A DNA stretch of 64,000 nucleotides from Aliiroseovarius crassostreae (GCF_001307765.1 NZ_LKBA01000023.1:62001-126000); one strand, 5' to 3'; positions 30,225 through 38,656 are shown, numbered from the stretch's first letter. Translations and numbers: made by a program. Notes: generated from the sequence alone by a model not told the origin.

Positions 30225-31997
30225 TCATTGTGTCAATCGCAGGCGGGAAATGTCCTGCCCGATTGCGGAAAAGGCTTGTTCCAATCCGGAACCATCAACC
30301 TTGAAATAATATCCAGCCCCTGAGGAGCATCTTTCCAGAACGCTGCCCCCATCGCTGCCCCCGGCTGTCTCAAGCTCGATCGTATAGACCTTGATCCCCT
30401 GGTTTTTTGCCGCATCACATTGGTCCAGCAGCAATTGATCCACCGCTTTGTCAGGATCCGCATTCGACAGGCTGGTTCCGGGGGTGCTCAGGAAACTGAA
30501 CTTATCAAAATACTTGGTTGTGAACCCAGCTTTCCAGAACTCTTCATAGCGCAGCTGCACGGCAGAACCGGGTTCTTCCTGATCCCAGCAGTCAGTGTAA
30601 TATCCACGGGACCAGCTGTATCGCCTTACACAGGCGCGGTAAGATCCACTGCCATAGGGATGATCAGCGGTGCGCGGGGCGGATGCCGGCACATTACGCC
30701 AGTGATACAGACCAGTATTTGCATCATAGATCGACATGATACTTTGATCAGACAGATTGTCATAAGACTGAGAGTTGTTTCGCCAGAACGGGGACGGACC
30801 TGTGCGCCGCCCGTCTTTCAAACGACGATAGGAGGAGTTCAATCCATCCGTCATCAACACAACAATCTTGGATGTCTCAACAGCAGAAGGGTCATAGGGA
30901 CGGCTGGCAAAACCCGAATAGACGATGTTGTCATCAATCAATCCCTGAACGACGCTGTTTGCATCTTTCATCAAAAGCGCAACACCCCATTTCATCCCGA
31001 TATGGATTGCGGTTCCGCCAAGCGCATCCAGCGCCTCGATATCCTGAACCAGATCCTCTGCAGAATCCTCAAGCGGGGCGATTTCCCGCCACGGCGCCGT
31101 GAAACAGCTCCACCAAGTGTCTTTGGATGTGGCCGCAGCTCCGGACGGTTCAACCCACCCGTTGGGGTCCACCCAACTGCGATAGGTCAGACCGTAATAC
31201 TTGGCAGCCTGACGCAAAGGAGAGCTCGGATCGATCCCGGCAATAGAAAAATCGCCGTCCATGAAGGTCGCACAATGGCTGTCATCCTGCTGATCCACAA
31301 GATTGTACTGTTTCAACAGGTCCTTTCCGACCGACACCTGCGATGCGTAGGGCACAAGCGACAGAGAGGTGTTCTTTTCCGCGTAAGTACAATTGGTTGA
31401 GGTGCTGGTATCTTCCGGGTTGCACAGCAGCTGGTTGGAAAATTTCTTTGCCGCCTGCTTCAACTCGTAAAGTTTCGTATTGCCGCTGGCGGACGGGTCT
31501 CCCATCGATCCTGAAACATCAACAACAAGCGAAACCTCAAGATATTTCACAGCTTGTCGGGCGCTACTGACGGCAACGGCATCCAGCCCCTTAAAGTCAA
31601 TCAATTGCAGCAACAATGGCTCGACATGCATTTTTGCCTTCGCGCTGACCTCACTATGGGTTGCACTGGCATCCACCACGATATCCGCAGGATCAATGTA
31701 GTTCCCCAACCCGGCGGAATCGAAATAGGATTTCACAACCGCCGCTCGGTCTGTGGTCTGATCGGGATGGGCACCGGCCAGGATGGCACGATCCAAGGTG
31801 GCCTGAAGGCGGGTGCGCTGCGCCTCGTAATGCATGAAATCCACGCCAAGCCCTGCGATGATCAGCATGCCCACGATCATGAACAGCATGAAAACGACAA
31901 GCGCGCCATCTTCGTCCCGCTGGAAGCGCAGGACATGATCAACAAGCTTCGAACCGATACGCGCATTACGAGTTTTCCATTCTGCAAAGCGCATCAT
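30225..31997 (-). CDS. TadG-like protein with von Willebrand factor A domain
   Basis: A 590-residue membrane-anchored protein, first in the TadG-TadE-TadE operon. After a basic tail the helix FMLFMIVGMLIIAGLGVDF, preceded by EDGALVVF (the TadE-like N-terminal motif), anchors it. A VWA domain follows from about residue 155, with the metal-site motif VVDVSGSMGD and a later VVLMTDGLNSS. A tryptophan- and arginine-rich insertion with several cysteines occurs before the last VWA strand. TadG proteins help Flp-pilus biogenesis; VWA versions may bind a pilus or surface ligand. The start uses the second of tandem ATGs with GGGG upstream. Confidence 0.82.
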   Translation of the reverse strand: MMRFAEWKTRNARIGSKLVDHVLRFQRDEDGALVVFMLFMIVGMLIIAGLGVDFMHYEAQRTRLQATLDRAILAGAHPDQTTDRAAVVKSYFDSAGLGNYIDPADIVVDASATHSEVSAKAKMHVEPLLLQLIDFKGLDAVAVSSARQAVKYLEVSLVVDVSGSMGDPSASGNTKLYELKQAAKKFSNQLLCNPEDTSTSTNCTYAEKNTSLSLVPYASQVSVGKDLLKQYNLVDQQDDSHCATFMDGDFSIAGIDPSSPLRQAAKYYGLTYRSWVDPNGWVEPSGAAATSKDTWWSCFTAPWREIAPLEDSAEDLVQDIEALDALGGTAIHIGMKWGVALLMKDANSVVQGLIDDNIVYSGFASRPYDPSAVETSKIVVLMTDGLNSSYRRLKDGRRTGPSPFWRNNSQSYDNLSDQSIMSIYDANTGLYHWRNVPASAPRTADHPYGSGSYRACVRRYSWSRGYYTDCWDQEEPGSAVQLRYEEFWKAGFTTKYFDKFSFLSTPGTSLSNADPDKAVDQLLLDQCDAAKNQGIKVYTIELETAGGSDGGSVLERCSSGAGYYFKVDGSGLEQAFSAIGQDISRLRLTQ

Positions 31998-32321
31998 GAA
32001 ATCCCCTTTCCTCAATACAAACAGGCCAAATTGGTCCCGACAAAATCGCCGACACCAACGCCACCCAAACCCCACTTGGAGAGAGTTAACCTTATCCTTG
32101 TGGCGAAATTAGGGCATTCTCATTCTTCAAACCCGCCCAACAACACCCAATCAAGCCTTTGTTTTAAAATACTTTCTTGTTTCCCATAGGTCAATTAGCA
32201 CCGTTCACATTTCTCATTTTCGGGATGTGTTGTTAACTAAAGCGGCCTAGGCTGTGCGTGAAAGTGACGCAGGGTGCGATTCGCCCGGCGTGTGTCACCG
32301 GTCAGCAGTCAGGAGCATCAA
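31998..32321 (+). other. Divergent intergenic region, tadG-like / gdhA
   Basis: A 324-base region separates two divergently transcribed genes and must hold promoters for both. I see a GGGG-type ribosome site for the tadG-like gene at its left edge and AGGAG at 32311-32315 for gdhA. It is AT-richer in its middle (about 32150-32240). No gene, repeat or RNA element was recognised. Confidence 0.6.
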
Positions 32322-33752
32322 ATGACCCGAACACAAGAACCTTCATTCCGTGAATCCGTGGATATCATGTTCGACCGTGCGGTCGAGATCATGGACCTCC
32401 CCCCCGGACTGAAGGAAAAAATCCGTGTGTGTAACGCCACATATACCGTGCGGTTCGGCGTGCGGTTGCGCGGCGAAATCCGCACCTTTGTTGGGTATCG
32501 CGCCGTGCATTCCGAACATATGGAACCGGTAAAAGGAGGCATCCGTTACGCCAGTGCCGTGAACCAGGACGAGGTCGAAGCTCTGGCCGCCCTGATGACC
32601 TATAAATGCGCGCTGGTCGAAACGCCTTTTGGCGGTTCAAAAGGCGGGCTGTGCATTGATCCGCGCGAATATGAAGAGCATGAGCTGGAGCTGATCACCC
32701 GTCGGTTTGCCTATGAACTGGCCAAACGCGACCTGATCAACCCCTCGCAAAACGTTCCCGCCCCCGATATGGGCACCGGCGAACGCGAAATGGCCTGGAT
32801 TGCGGACCAATATGCCCGCATGAACACCACCGACATCAACGCCAAGGCCTGTGTCACCGGGAAACCCACCCATGCGGGCGGGATCTCGGGCCGGGTCGAA
32901 GCAACCGGGCGTGGGGTCCAATACGCGCTGAGAGAGTTCTTCCGCCACGAGAAAGACAAGGCAATGGCCGGCCTGTCCGGAAAGCTTGAAGGGAAGCGTA
33001 TCATCGTCCAGGGCCTTGGCAATGTGGGCTATCACGCGGCCAAATTCCTGTCAGAGGAAGATCACGCCCTGATCACCGGCATCATTGAACGCGACGGCGC
33101 GCTGGTCGATGAGAGCGGGCTGGATGTGGAAGCGGTGCGCAACTGGATCGGCGCCAATGGCGGGGTTTCCGGCTTCCCGGACGCGACCTATGTCGAAAAC
33201 GGGCGTGCGGTGCTGGAAAATGAGTGTGATATTCTGATCCCGGCGGCCCTGGAGGCCGTGATCGACCTGACGAACGCCGATCGGATCAAGGCACCGCTGA
33301 TCATCGAAGCGGCCAACGGTCCCGTCACCGCTGGCGCCGATGATATCCTTCGTGAAAAGGGCTGTGTGATCATCCCCGATATGTATGCCAACGCAGGCGG
33401 CGTGACCGTTTCCTATTTCGAATGGGTCAAGAACCTCAGCCATATCCGGTTCGGCCGGATGCAGCGTCGCCAGGAAGAGGCACGTCACCAGCTTGTGATC
33501 GACGAGCTGGAGCGGCTTGACCGCTACCTGGGGGACGCCTGGTCGATGACGCCGGAGTTCAAAGAGAAATATCTGCGCGGCGCAGACGAGCTCGAACTTG
33601 TGCGCTCGGGGCTGGATGACACGATGCGCACCGCCTATCAGGCCATGCGGGACGTGTGGCATTCACGCGACGATGTGCCTGATCTGCGCATGGCCGCCTA
33701 TCTGGTGGCGATTGACCGGATCTCCAAAAGCTATCGCGCCAAGGGCCTCTGA
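32322..33752 (+). CDS. gdhA: Glutamate dehydrogenase (Glu/Leu/Phe/Val family)
   Basis: An oxidative deaminase or reductive aminase interconverting glutamate and 2-oxoglutarate, 476 residues from the ATG at 32322 with AGGAG seven bases upstream. Motifs include KGGIRY, the catalytic-lysine loop GGSKGGLCIDP, NVPAPDMGTGEREMAWIADQY, and the Rossmann loop VQGLGNVGYHAAKF. The C-terminal region contains EAANGPVTAGAD and ANAGGVTVSYFEW. It most resembles the NAD-type hexameric enzymes; cofactor choice is not certain from reading alone. Its 3' intrinsic terminator has been split by the insertion element at 33799. Confidence 0.94.
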   Translation: MTRTQEPSFRESVDIMFDRAVEIMDLPPGLKEKIRVCNATYTVRFGVRLRGEIRTFVGYRAVHSEHMEPVKGGIRYASAVNQDEVEALAALMTYKCALVETPFGGSKGGLCIDPREYEEHELELITRRFAYELAKRDLINPSQNVPAPDMGTGEREMAWIADQYARMNTTDINAKACVTGKPTHAGGISGRVEATGRGVQYALREFFRHEKDKAMAGLSGKLEGKRIIVQGLGNVGYHAAKFLSEEDHALITGIIERDGALVDESGLDVEAVRNWIGANGGVSGFPDATYVENGRAVLENECDILIPAALEAVIDLTNADRIKAPLIIEAANGPVTAGADDILREKGCVIIPDMYANAGGVTVSYFEWVKNLSHIRFGRMQRRQEEARHQLVIDELERLDRYLGDAWSMTPEFKEKYLRGADELELVRSGLDDTMRTAYQAMRDVWHSRDDVPDLRMAAYLVAIDRISKSYRAKGL

Positions 33753-33781
33753 GCTTTTATCGCCAATCAAAAGAACAAAAG

Positions 33782-33798
33782 AAAAGGCCGCGCGATAT
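33782..33798 (+). terminator. Left half of gdhA/amidase terminator, interrupted by insertion element
   Basis: The 5' arm (AAAAGGCCGCGC) and loop (GATAT) of an intrinsic terminator end here. The matching 3' arm (GCGTGGCCTTTT with an 8-T run) is now at 35075-35090, beyond the insertion element. Rejoining the two gives a 12-bp stem with a single G-T wobble and a 5-base loop, with A-run and T-run on opposite sides as in a bidirectional terminator between convergent genes. Confidence 0.85.
33790..33798 (+). repeat. 9-base target-site duplication, left copy
   Basis: GCGCGATAT directly abuts the left terminal inverted repeat and is repeated exactly at 35066-35074, directly abutting the right one. 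Confidence 0.9.
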
Positions 33799-33823
33799 CC
33801 AGCCCTTTACCATAAGTGTTGCA
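33799..33823 (+). repeat. Left terminal inverted repeat
   Basis: 25 bases, perfectly complementary to 35041-35065. Confidence 0.93.
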
Positions 33824-33837
33824 AAATAAGATTTTGG

Positions 33838-33856
33838 TTGGCCAGTTTCTGGCCAA
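33838..33856 (+). repeat. Sub-terminal hairpin, left end of insertion element
   Basis: An 8-bp perfect stem (TTGGCCAG / CTGGCCAA) with loop TTT. Flanking ATAAGA and TCTTAT can extend the pairing across a small bulge. It lies 14 bases inside the left inverted repeat and could block read-through into the element or serve as a transposase-binding structure. Confidence 0.6.
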
Positions 33857-33905
33857 TCTTATCCCACAATAATAAGAAAAACTCGGAAAAACCGGGAGAG
33901 AAAGT

Positions 33906-34696
33906 GTGGGAACAGCCACGAAGAAATCTTCGTCAGGCGCTCGTAGGCGCTTACCTTTGCCTTCCTTTGGCATCAGCGTAAATTTCTGCCGAAATCCTCA
34001 GTGTGATTTCTTTGCAGAGACTCCAGACCCATTCGACAGAAGAGGGCAAAATCGGAGCAAGGTCAAGCCGAACATGCCGCGCGGCAGGGTCATCGGATCC
34101 GGCGATGAAAAGACCTTCCAGTGTGGCGGGTGCGGAAAGACCTCAATCATCAAGAACAACAAGGCGATCATCGAAGAATATCGTCGCCTTCGTCGGAAGT
34201 TCCGCCCTGAATTTCCAAGAGATGCCTGTTCCACCGAGGAGTGCGTAAATCACGGGAAGACCCAATCCGAGAACCCGGAGCTATATCAAAAGCGGGGACG
34301 ACGCAGAAAGGCACGCAACGCTGGAAATGCAAATCCTGGCCGTATCACACGAAATCGGAGCCGCATCGCTCTATGCGCATACTGACCGACCGGGAGAGCA
34401 TGGCACCTGATCGTCGAGCACGCCTTATGCGTCTGGCGACGCTACGGAGCGTTGATGCCTATTTTCATAAGGTCCGGAGCAACCTGAAGTTCGCGGAACG
34501 TCCTTCTCACACGCCAAGCGCCAACGGCCGCGCCTGACATCGGCATTACCTCTACAACCCGGAAACCATGGTGAAAATCGTCGATATTTTTCGCTTCACG
34601 CATAACTGGATGGGCAGGCGCTCAACGAAAGAAACCCCAGCGATGAAGCTGGGGTTGGCCAGAGGCAAGGTCAATGCGAAGGATCTGTTCAGTTAG
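33906..34696 (+). pseudogene. Broken zinc-ribbon transposase
   Basis: Starting at a GTG at 33906 with GGGAGAG upstream, the frame encodes a basic N terminus, a first zinc ribbon (CRNPQCDFF with CGGCGKT about 50 residues later), then a second (CSTEEC). A one-base loss near 34291-34298 shifts the frame: the continuation TTQKGTQRWKCKS is read in the next frame. That frame hits a TGA at 34535-34537 where tryptophan is expected, then continues in frame with HYLYNPETMVKIVDIF and THNWMGRRSTKETPAMKLG to a TAG at 34696. Compared with what I recall of related transposases, a large part of the catalytic region between the zinc ribbons and the C terminus is missing. Three lesions make it non-functional. 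Confidence 0.82.
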
Positions 34697-34778
34697 CGGC
34701 GATCTGACAAGCCTTTTATGATCCAGCAGAAAACCACCTATTTCTCACTGGGTTAGATTTAAGGGAGTTAGTATCGTG

Positions 34779-35015
34779 ATGCGCAATATCGTTTTTGTTG
34801 GAACTTTATGTGCAGGAGCAGTTTTGGGAGTGGCAGAGAATGCCAATCCGATTGTTTCCCAACAACAATTTCGAAATCTCATCGGTGAAACTTGCTTGGG
34901 AACAATCGCGTTGAGGGACCCGGTTTGGTATCGCATGGGAGGAAACGGAAAGGGATCAGAAGCCGGTAAAGAATTGGTAATCGTCGGAAAACTACCTTCT
35001 GATGTCGAGAACTGA
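34779..35015 (+). CDS. Small putative exported protein, passenger of insertion element
   Basis: A 78-residue ORF lying between the transposase remnant and the right inverted repeat. AAGGGAG at 34761-34767 precedes its ATG, and a perfect hairpin follows the stop by one base, so it has the layout of a real transcription unit. The N terminus (MRNIVFVGTLCAGAVLGVA) resembles a Sec signal peptide with possible cleavage near residues 19-23, leaving about 55 residues with one cysteine. Its codon use is AT-richer than the surrounding chromosome. I recognise no family and assign no function. It could be a host gene captured by the element or a chance ORF. Confidence 0.5.
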   Translation: MRNIVFVGTLCAGAVLGVAENANPIVSQQQFRNLIGETCLGTIALRDPVWYRMGGNGKGSEAGKELVIVGKLPSDVEN

Positions 35016-35016
35016 A

Positions 35017-35043
35017 GCAGCCCAGAGATCTCCTCTGGGCTGC
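35017..35043 (+). terminator. Perfect hairpin after passenger ORF, overlapping right inverted repeat
   Basis: An 11-bp perfect stem (GCAGCCCAGAG / CTCTGGGCTGC) with loop ATCTC starts one base after the stop codon. Its last three bases are the first three of the right inverted repeat. There is no T-run. Confidence 0.6.
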
Positions 35044-35065
35044 AACACTTATGGTAAAGGGCTGG
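35041..35065 (-). repeat. Right terminal inverted repeat
   Basis: 25 bases, exact complement of 33799-33823. Confidence 0.93.
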
Positions 35066-35090
35066 GCGCGATATGCGTGGCCTTTTTTTT
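35066..35090 (+). terminator. Right target duplication and 3' arm of the split terminator
   Basis: GCGCGATAT (35066-35074) is the second target-duplication copy. GCGTGGCC followed by eight T (35075-35090) is the 3' arm and T-run that once paired with 33782-33793. Confidence 0.85.
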
Positions 35091-35125
35091 ACCCGAAGAT
35101 GAAGATACAGACGCCAAAGGGTGGA

Positions 35126-36448
35126 TTACTTGCGCAAACGATCCGCCTGCGCTGCATCCTGAATGGCCCAGTATTGCAATGCATCACGGATCCCTTCCGC
35201 AGCCTGCGACCGCCATTTCGCCGAGGTCATCCGCTCAAGATCCTTAGGCGAAGACATGAAGCCAAGCTCCAGCAACACCGACGGAATGTCCGGTGCTTTC
35301 AAAACCGAAAACCCTGCCTCCATCCGAGGGGTTTTGTAAATCGATCCCGTTGCGGAATGAATGCCTTCAACCAGCGCATCAGCCAAGGCACTCGAGCGGG
35401 GGGTGGTTTCCCTGCGCGCCAGATCCATCAGCACAAGCGCCACCTCATCATCCTGTTCCCGCAGGTCCACCCCGGCCAGCAGGTCCCCCCGATCATGACG
35501 CTCCGCCAGTTTCTGAGACGCGAGATCCGTGGCTTCTTTGGACAGGGTATAGACCGTGGCCCCCGTGGCACGCCCCTGTGCCAGAGCATCCGCATGCAGC
35601 GAGATGAACACATCTGCCCCGGCATGGCGGGCAATGGTTACACGTTCCTCCAATGAAACGAAGCTGTTGTCATCACGGGTCAGCACAACATCAAACCCAC
35701 CTGCCCGACGCAGAACGTCCCGCAACTCACGCGCAAATGTCAGCACCAGATCCGCCTCAACCACGCCATCGCGTTCCGCGCCCGGATCAATTCCCCCATG
35801 ACCGGGGTCCAGAACCACCCGCAACGCGGCCTGCCCACGCTGGTGGGGTTTACCGACGGCATCGCCGGATCCCGAAGCGAACACAGGACGGGTAGCACCC
35901 AGAGCCGGTGCCCCGGCGGTCTGTGCAAATTCCTCGTCCGAGACCGGCACGAGACGCAGGTGCAATCGCGCGCCCTGATCGCCCGTCGTCATTTGTGATG
36001 TCTTGATTTTCAGCGGCTCTGCCAGATCCAGCACAAGCCGCGTCCATCCCGGTCGATATAACCCGGCCCGCAAATCCGAGATCCGGTCGCTTTCATAAAG
36101 CACCGCCTCGCGGTCAAGCCCGGTCCAGTCCAGCTCTGAAAAATCAATCACCAGACGCCGGGGTTGTGTCAGCGTGAAAACGCGCCAGGGCACGGCGCGT
36201 GTCATGTCAATCTGAAGCTCAAGGCTGCGCCAGTTTGCCTCCAACGTCACCCCATCACCCGCCAGACGGGCCAGCGCGGACAGCTTTCCGGCCTGGCCCG
36301 GTATCGACTGCCCCTCTGCCAGCGCAGGGGTGAGCAGCAGACCGAAACAGACCACAAGACAGTTGAAAAAGCTGGTGAAACGACAAATTGAGCGCAAAGG
36401 GCTGCTCCGTTCAGGATTGGGGCCGAGGGGCGGGATTGGGGCGATCAT
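35126..36448 (-). CDS. N-acetylmuramoyl-L-alanine amidase (AmiC-type, AMIN + Amidase_3)
   Basis: A periplasmic zinc amidase that cleaves the MurNAc-L-Ala bond, needed for daughter-cell separation. From the ATG at 36448 the product has 440 residues: signal peptide ending near ALAEG, an AMIN domain around residues 60-165 (VFTLTQPRRLVIDFSELDW), then Amidase_3. Zinc-site motifs VLDPGHGGIDPGAE, the acidic EADLVLTF and FISLHADAL are present, and SVLLELGFMSSPKD carries the catalytic glutamate. It is convergent with gdhA; the terminator between them is split by the insertion element. The start has GGGGGAGGGG upstream. Confidence 0.93.
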   Translation of the reverse strand: MIAPIPPLGPNPERSSPLRSICRFTSFFNCLVVCFGLLLTPALAEGQSIPGQAGKLSALARLAGDGVTLEANWRSLELQIDMTRAVPWRVFTLTQPRRLVIDFSELDWTGLDREAVLYESDRISDLRAGLYRPGWTRLVLDLAEPLKIKTSQMTTGDQGARLHLRLVPVSDEEFAQTAGAPALGATRPVFASGSGDAVGKPHQRGQAALRVVLDPGHGGIDPGAERDGVVEADLVLTFARELRDVLRRAGGFDVVLTRDDNSFVSLEERVTIARHAGADVFISLHADALAQGRATGATVYTLSKEATDLASQKLAERHDRGDLLAGVDLREQDDEVALVLMDLARRETTPRSSALADALVEGIHSATGSIYKTPRMEAGFSVLKAPDIPSVLLELGFMSSPKDLERMTSAKWRSQAAEGIRDALQYWAIQDAAQADRLRK

Positions 36449-36536
36449 AGCAAACCGCCCCTCCCCCTGAACACCCGTTTTGCCCCGGCTCACGGGCACC
36501 GGATTACTGGGGGCACCGCGTTATTGGGGCAACGTG

Positions 36537-37304
36537 TTATTGGGCGGACCGAATGTCCGAGACAAAAGCCTCCATCTGCGCCAGCGGCATATACCCGCGC
36601 GCAAGCTGTTCCCCCATCACGAAGGCAGGCGTTCCGGTGATCTGCAGACGGCGCGCAAGGGCGTGGTTCTCGCCAAGGATTTCATCAACACGATCCGCCG
36701 TCATCCCCTTTGCAATCGCTTTGCCATCCAGCCCGAGATCATCCGCCAGTGCGATCAGATTGCCAATGCTGGCCGATCCCTGCAGGGTGATCAGCGCCGG
36801 GTGCAGTTTTGCATATGCATCCTCACCAAACAGAAGTTGTGCCGAGATCGCAAACCGCGACGAATTCAGGCTGTCTTCGCCCAGGATCGGGTATTCTTTC
36901 AGGATCAGGCGGATGCCCTTGTCTTTCTCCAGAAGTTCGGTGACCTCGTCATAGGCCTTGCGGCAATAGCCACAACGGTAATCAACAAATTCAACGATCG
37001 TCACATCCCCGTCGGGATTTCCAGCCACATGCGAATAGCCATCGTTGAACAGAGCTTCTGCATTGACCCGCACCAAGGCCAGATCATCCATCTCTGCCTG
37101 CGCCGCCTGACGCTCTTCCAGAACGCTGACCGCCTCCATGATCACTTCGGGGTTTTCCAGCAGATAAGCCCGCACCTCATTGCGAAACGCTTCTCGCTCC
37201 GCCTCGCTCATGTTGCTCAGATCAATTGCTGCAGCAGGCAAGGCGGTGCCAATCATCAAAGCGGTGCCCAGAAGGGTGTGTTTTGCACGGGAAAAACGTT
37301 TCAT
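36537..37304 (-). CDS. DsbA-family thiol:disulfide oxidoreductase
   Basis: A periplasmic thioredoxin-fold protein, 255 residues from the ATG at 37304. A signal peptide ends near ALPAAA, followed by an alpha-helical N-terminal segment and the thioredoxin core with active site CGYC in FVDYRCGYCRKAY. The cis-proline loop TGTPAFVMGE is present near residue 215. The N-terminal helical extension is like that of Com1/ScsC-type DsbA relatives, so both oxidase and isomerase roles are possible. It is divergent from the aminotransferase gene. Confidence 0.88.
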   Translation of the reverse strand: MKRFSRAKHTLLGTALMIGTALPAAAIDLSNMSEAEREAFRNEVRAYLLENPEVIMEAVSVLEERQAAQAEMDDLALVRVNAEALFNDGYSHVAGNPDGDVTIVEFVDYRCGYCRKAYDEVTELLEKDKGIRLILKEYPILGEDSLNSSRFAISAQLLFGEDAYAKLHPALITLQGSASIGNLIALADDLGLDGKAIAKGMTADRVDEILGENHALARRLQITGTPAFVMGEQLARGYMPLAQMEAFVSDIRSAQ

Positions 37305-37504
37305 GGGGTTCTCGTTCCGAAAAAGACAAATCCCTTTCGACATATGCGATTGCAGCCGATGCGCCAAGCCTGATCCGATCAAACCCGCGCGAGGTCGCGC
37401 GGCAGATGGTCCCAGCCTGCCCCCTTCCTTCCTTACCACAGGTTGACTTTACGCCATTTGCGCGGCACCTGTCCGGCAAACCGGATCAGAGTTCGAGGAT
37501 CGAC

Positions 37505-38656
37505 ATGCGCAAATCTACCCGCGGCCAGGTGGCCCCCTTTATCGTGATGGATGTCATGGAATCCGCCCGCGCCGCCGAAGCCGCCGGGCGCCATATCATC
37601 CATATGGAAGTGGGCCAGCCGTCAACGCCCGCACCGCGTGCGGCCCGTGAAGCATTGCTGCGCGAGATGGAAAAAGACGCGTTGGGATACACGGTTTCCC
37701 TAGGGCTTCCAGAACTTCGAGAAGGCATCGCAACACTTTATAAAGATTGGTATAATCTTGATCTGAACCCTGCGCGTGTGGTGATCACACCGGGCAGCTC
37801 AGGGGCATTTATCCTTGCCTTTTCCGCCTTGTTTGATGCGGGCGACAAGGTGGGGCTGGGCGAACCCGGTTACCCGTCTTACCGGCAGATCCTCAAGGCC
37901 ATGAGCATCGAAGCTGTCGGGTTGCAGACCGCCCCTGAAAACCGTTATCAACCGGTCCCATCAGACATTCCCGAAGGCCTTCAGGGCATGTTGACCGCCT
38001 CCCCCGCCAACCCCTCTGGCACGATGCTGGACCATGGTGCGCTTGAGGCGTTGATCGGGAAATGTCACGCGCAGGGCACCAGCTTCATCTCGGACGAGAT
38101 CTATCACGGGCTGCAATATGGCGGTCGTGCGATTTCGGCACTGGAAGTGTCCGACGACATTTACGTGATCAACTCCTTCTCGAAATATTTCTCGATGACC
38201 GGTTGGCGCGTAGGGTGGATGGTCGTGCCCGAGGATCACATCCGCCACGTTGAACGTATCGCGCAGAATATGTTTATCTGCGCCCCTCATGCCAGTCAGG
38301 TGGCGGCGATTGCGGCGCTGAAGTCACATGAGGAGTTGGATGCAAACCTAGATACTTACGCAATAAATCGTCAAATCTTGACGAAAGAACTCCCCAAGAT
38401 CGGATTTGGCAAATTTGCGCCAGCGGATGGTGCGTTCTACATCTATTGCGATGTCAGTGAACATACCAACGACAGCCGGGCCTTTGCCGCCGAAATTCTG
38501 GAGAAGGCAGGCGTCGCGGTCACGCCCGGCCTGGATTTCGACCCGCGCCGGGGCGCACAGACCCTGCGCTTTTCATATGCCCGCTCGACGGCGGATATCA
38601 AAGAAGGGGTGGCACGTCTGGCAACATTCATGGCCGGGCGGAAGGCAGACACCTAA
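37505..38656 (+). CDS. Pyridoxal-phosphate-dependent aminotransferase (class I/II)
   Basis: A fold-type I aminotransferase of 383 residues. The ATG at 37505 is preceded by GAGG; the open frame further upstream has no family similarity. Motifs include GQPSTPAPRAA at the N terminus, TPGSSGAFILAFSAL, SPANPSGTM, ISDEIYHGLQY (PLP-contacting aspartate and tyrosine) and the lysine site NSFSKYFSMTGWRVGW. The substrate is not evident; relatives act on aspartate, aromatic or branched amino acids. The stop codon overlaps the first base of a dispersed repeat. Confidence 0.9.
   Translation: MRKSTRGQVAPFIVMDVMESARAAEAAGRHIIHMEVGQPSTPAPRAAREALLREMEKDALGYTVSLGLPELREGIATLYKDWYNLDLNPARVVITPGSSGAFILAFSALFDAGDKVGLGEPGYPSYRQILKAMSIEAVGLQTAPENRYQPVPSDIPEGLQGMLTASPANPSGTMLDHGALEALIGKCHAQGTSFISDEIYHGLQYGGRAISALEVSDDIYVINSFSKYFSMTGWRVGWMVVPEDHIRHVERIAQNMFICAPHASQVAAIAALKSHEELDANLDTYAINRQILTKELPKIGFGKFAPADGAFYIYCDVSEHTNDSRAFAAEILEKAGVAVTPGLDFDPRRGAQTLRFSYARSTADIKEGVARLATFMAGRKADT

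Larger units (their letters stand above)
33799..35065 (+). mobile_element. Decayed insertion element (1267 bp) with 25-bp perfect terminal inverted repeats
   Basis: The ends are perfect 25-base inverted repeats: 33799-33823 begins CCAGCCCTTTACC and ends AAGTGTTGCA; 35041-35065 is its exact complement. A 9-base direct repeat (GCGCGATAT) flanks the pair, the classic mark of transposition. Inside are a broken zinc-ribbon transposase (33906-34696) and a separate small ORF (34779-35015). Sub-terminal hairpins occur at both ends (33838-33856 and 35017-35043). The internal DNA looks AT-richer than the host. With no intact transposase the element is non-autonomous. The IS family was not identified; a 9-base duplication and zinc-ribbon motifs recall IS1-like elements, but this needs a search. 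Confidence 0.9.

Noticed and set aside
31998-32321. TTAA motifs as CtrA boxes upstream of the tadG-like gene
   Set aside because: Half sites (GTTAAC) occur, but no TTAA-N7-TTAA spacing was found.
33906-34385. The 159-codon frame as an intact regulatory or zinc-finger gene
   Set aside because: Its C-terminal third is out of register with transposase-like sequence in the adjacent frame, and it lies between terminal inverted repeats; it is the 5' part of a broken transposase.
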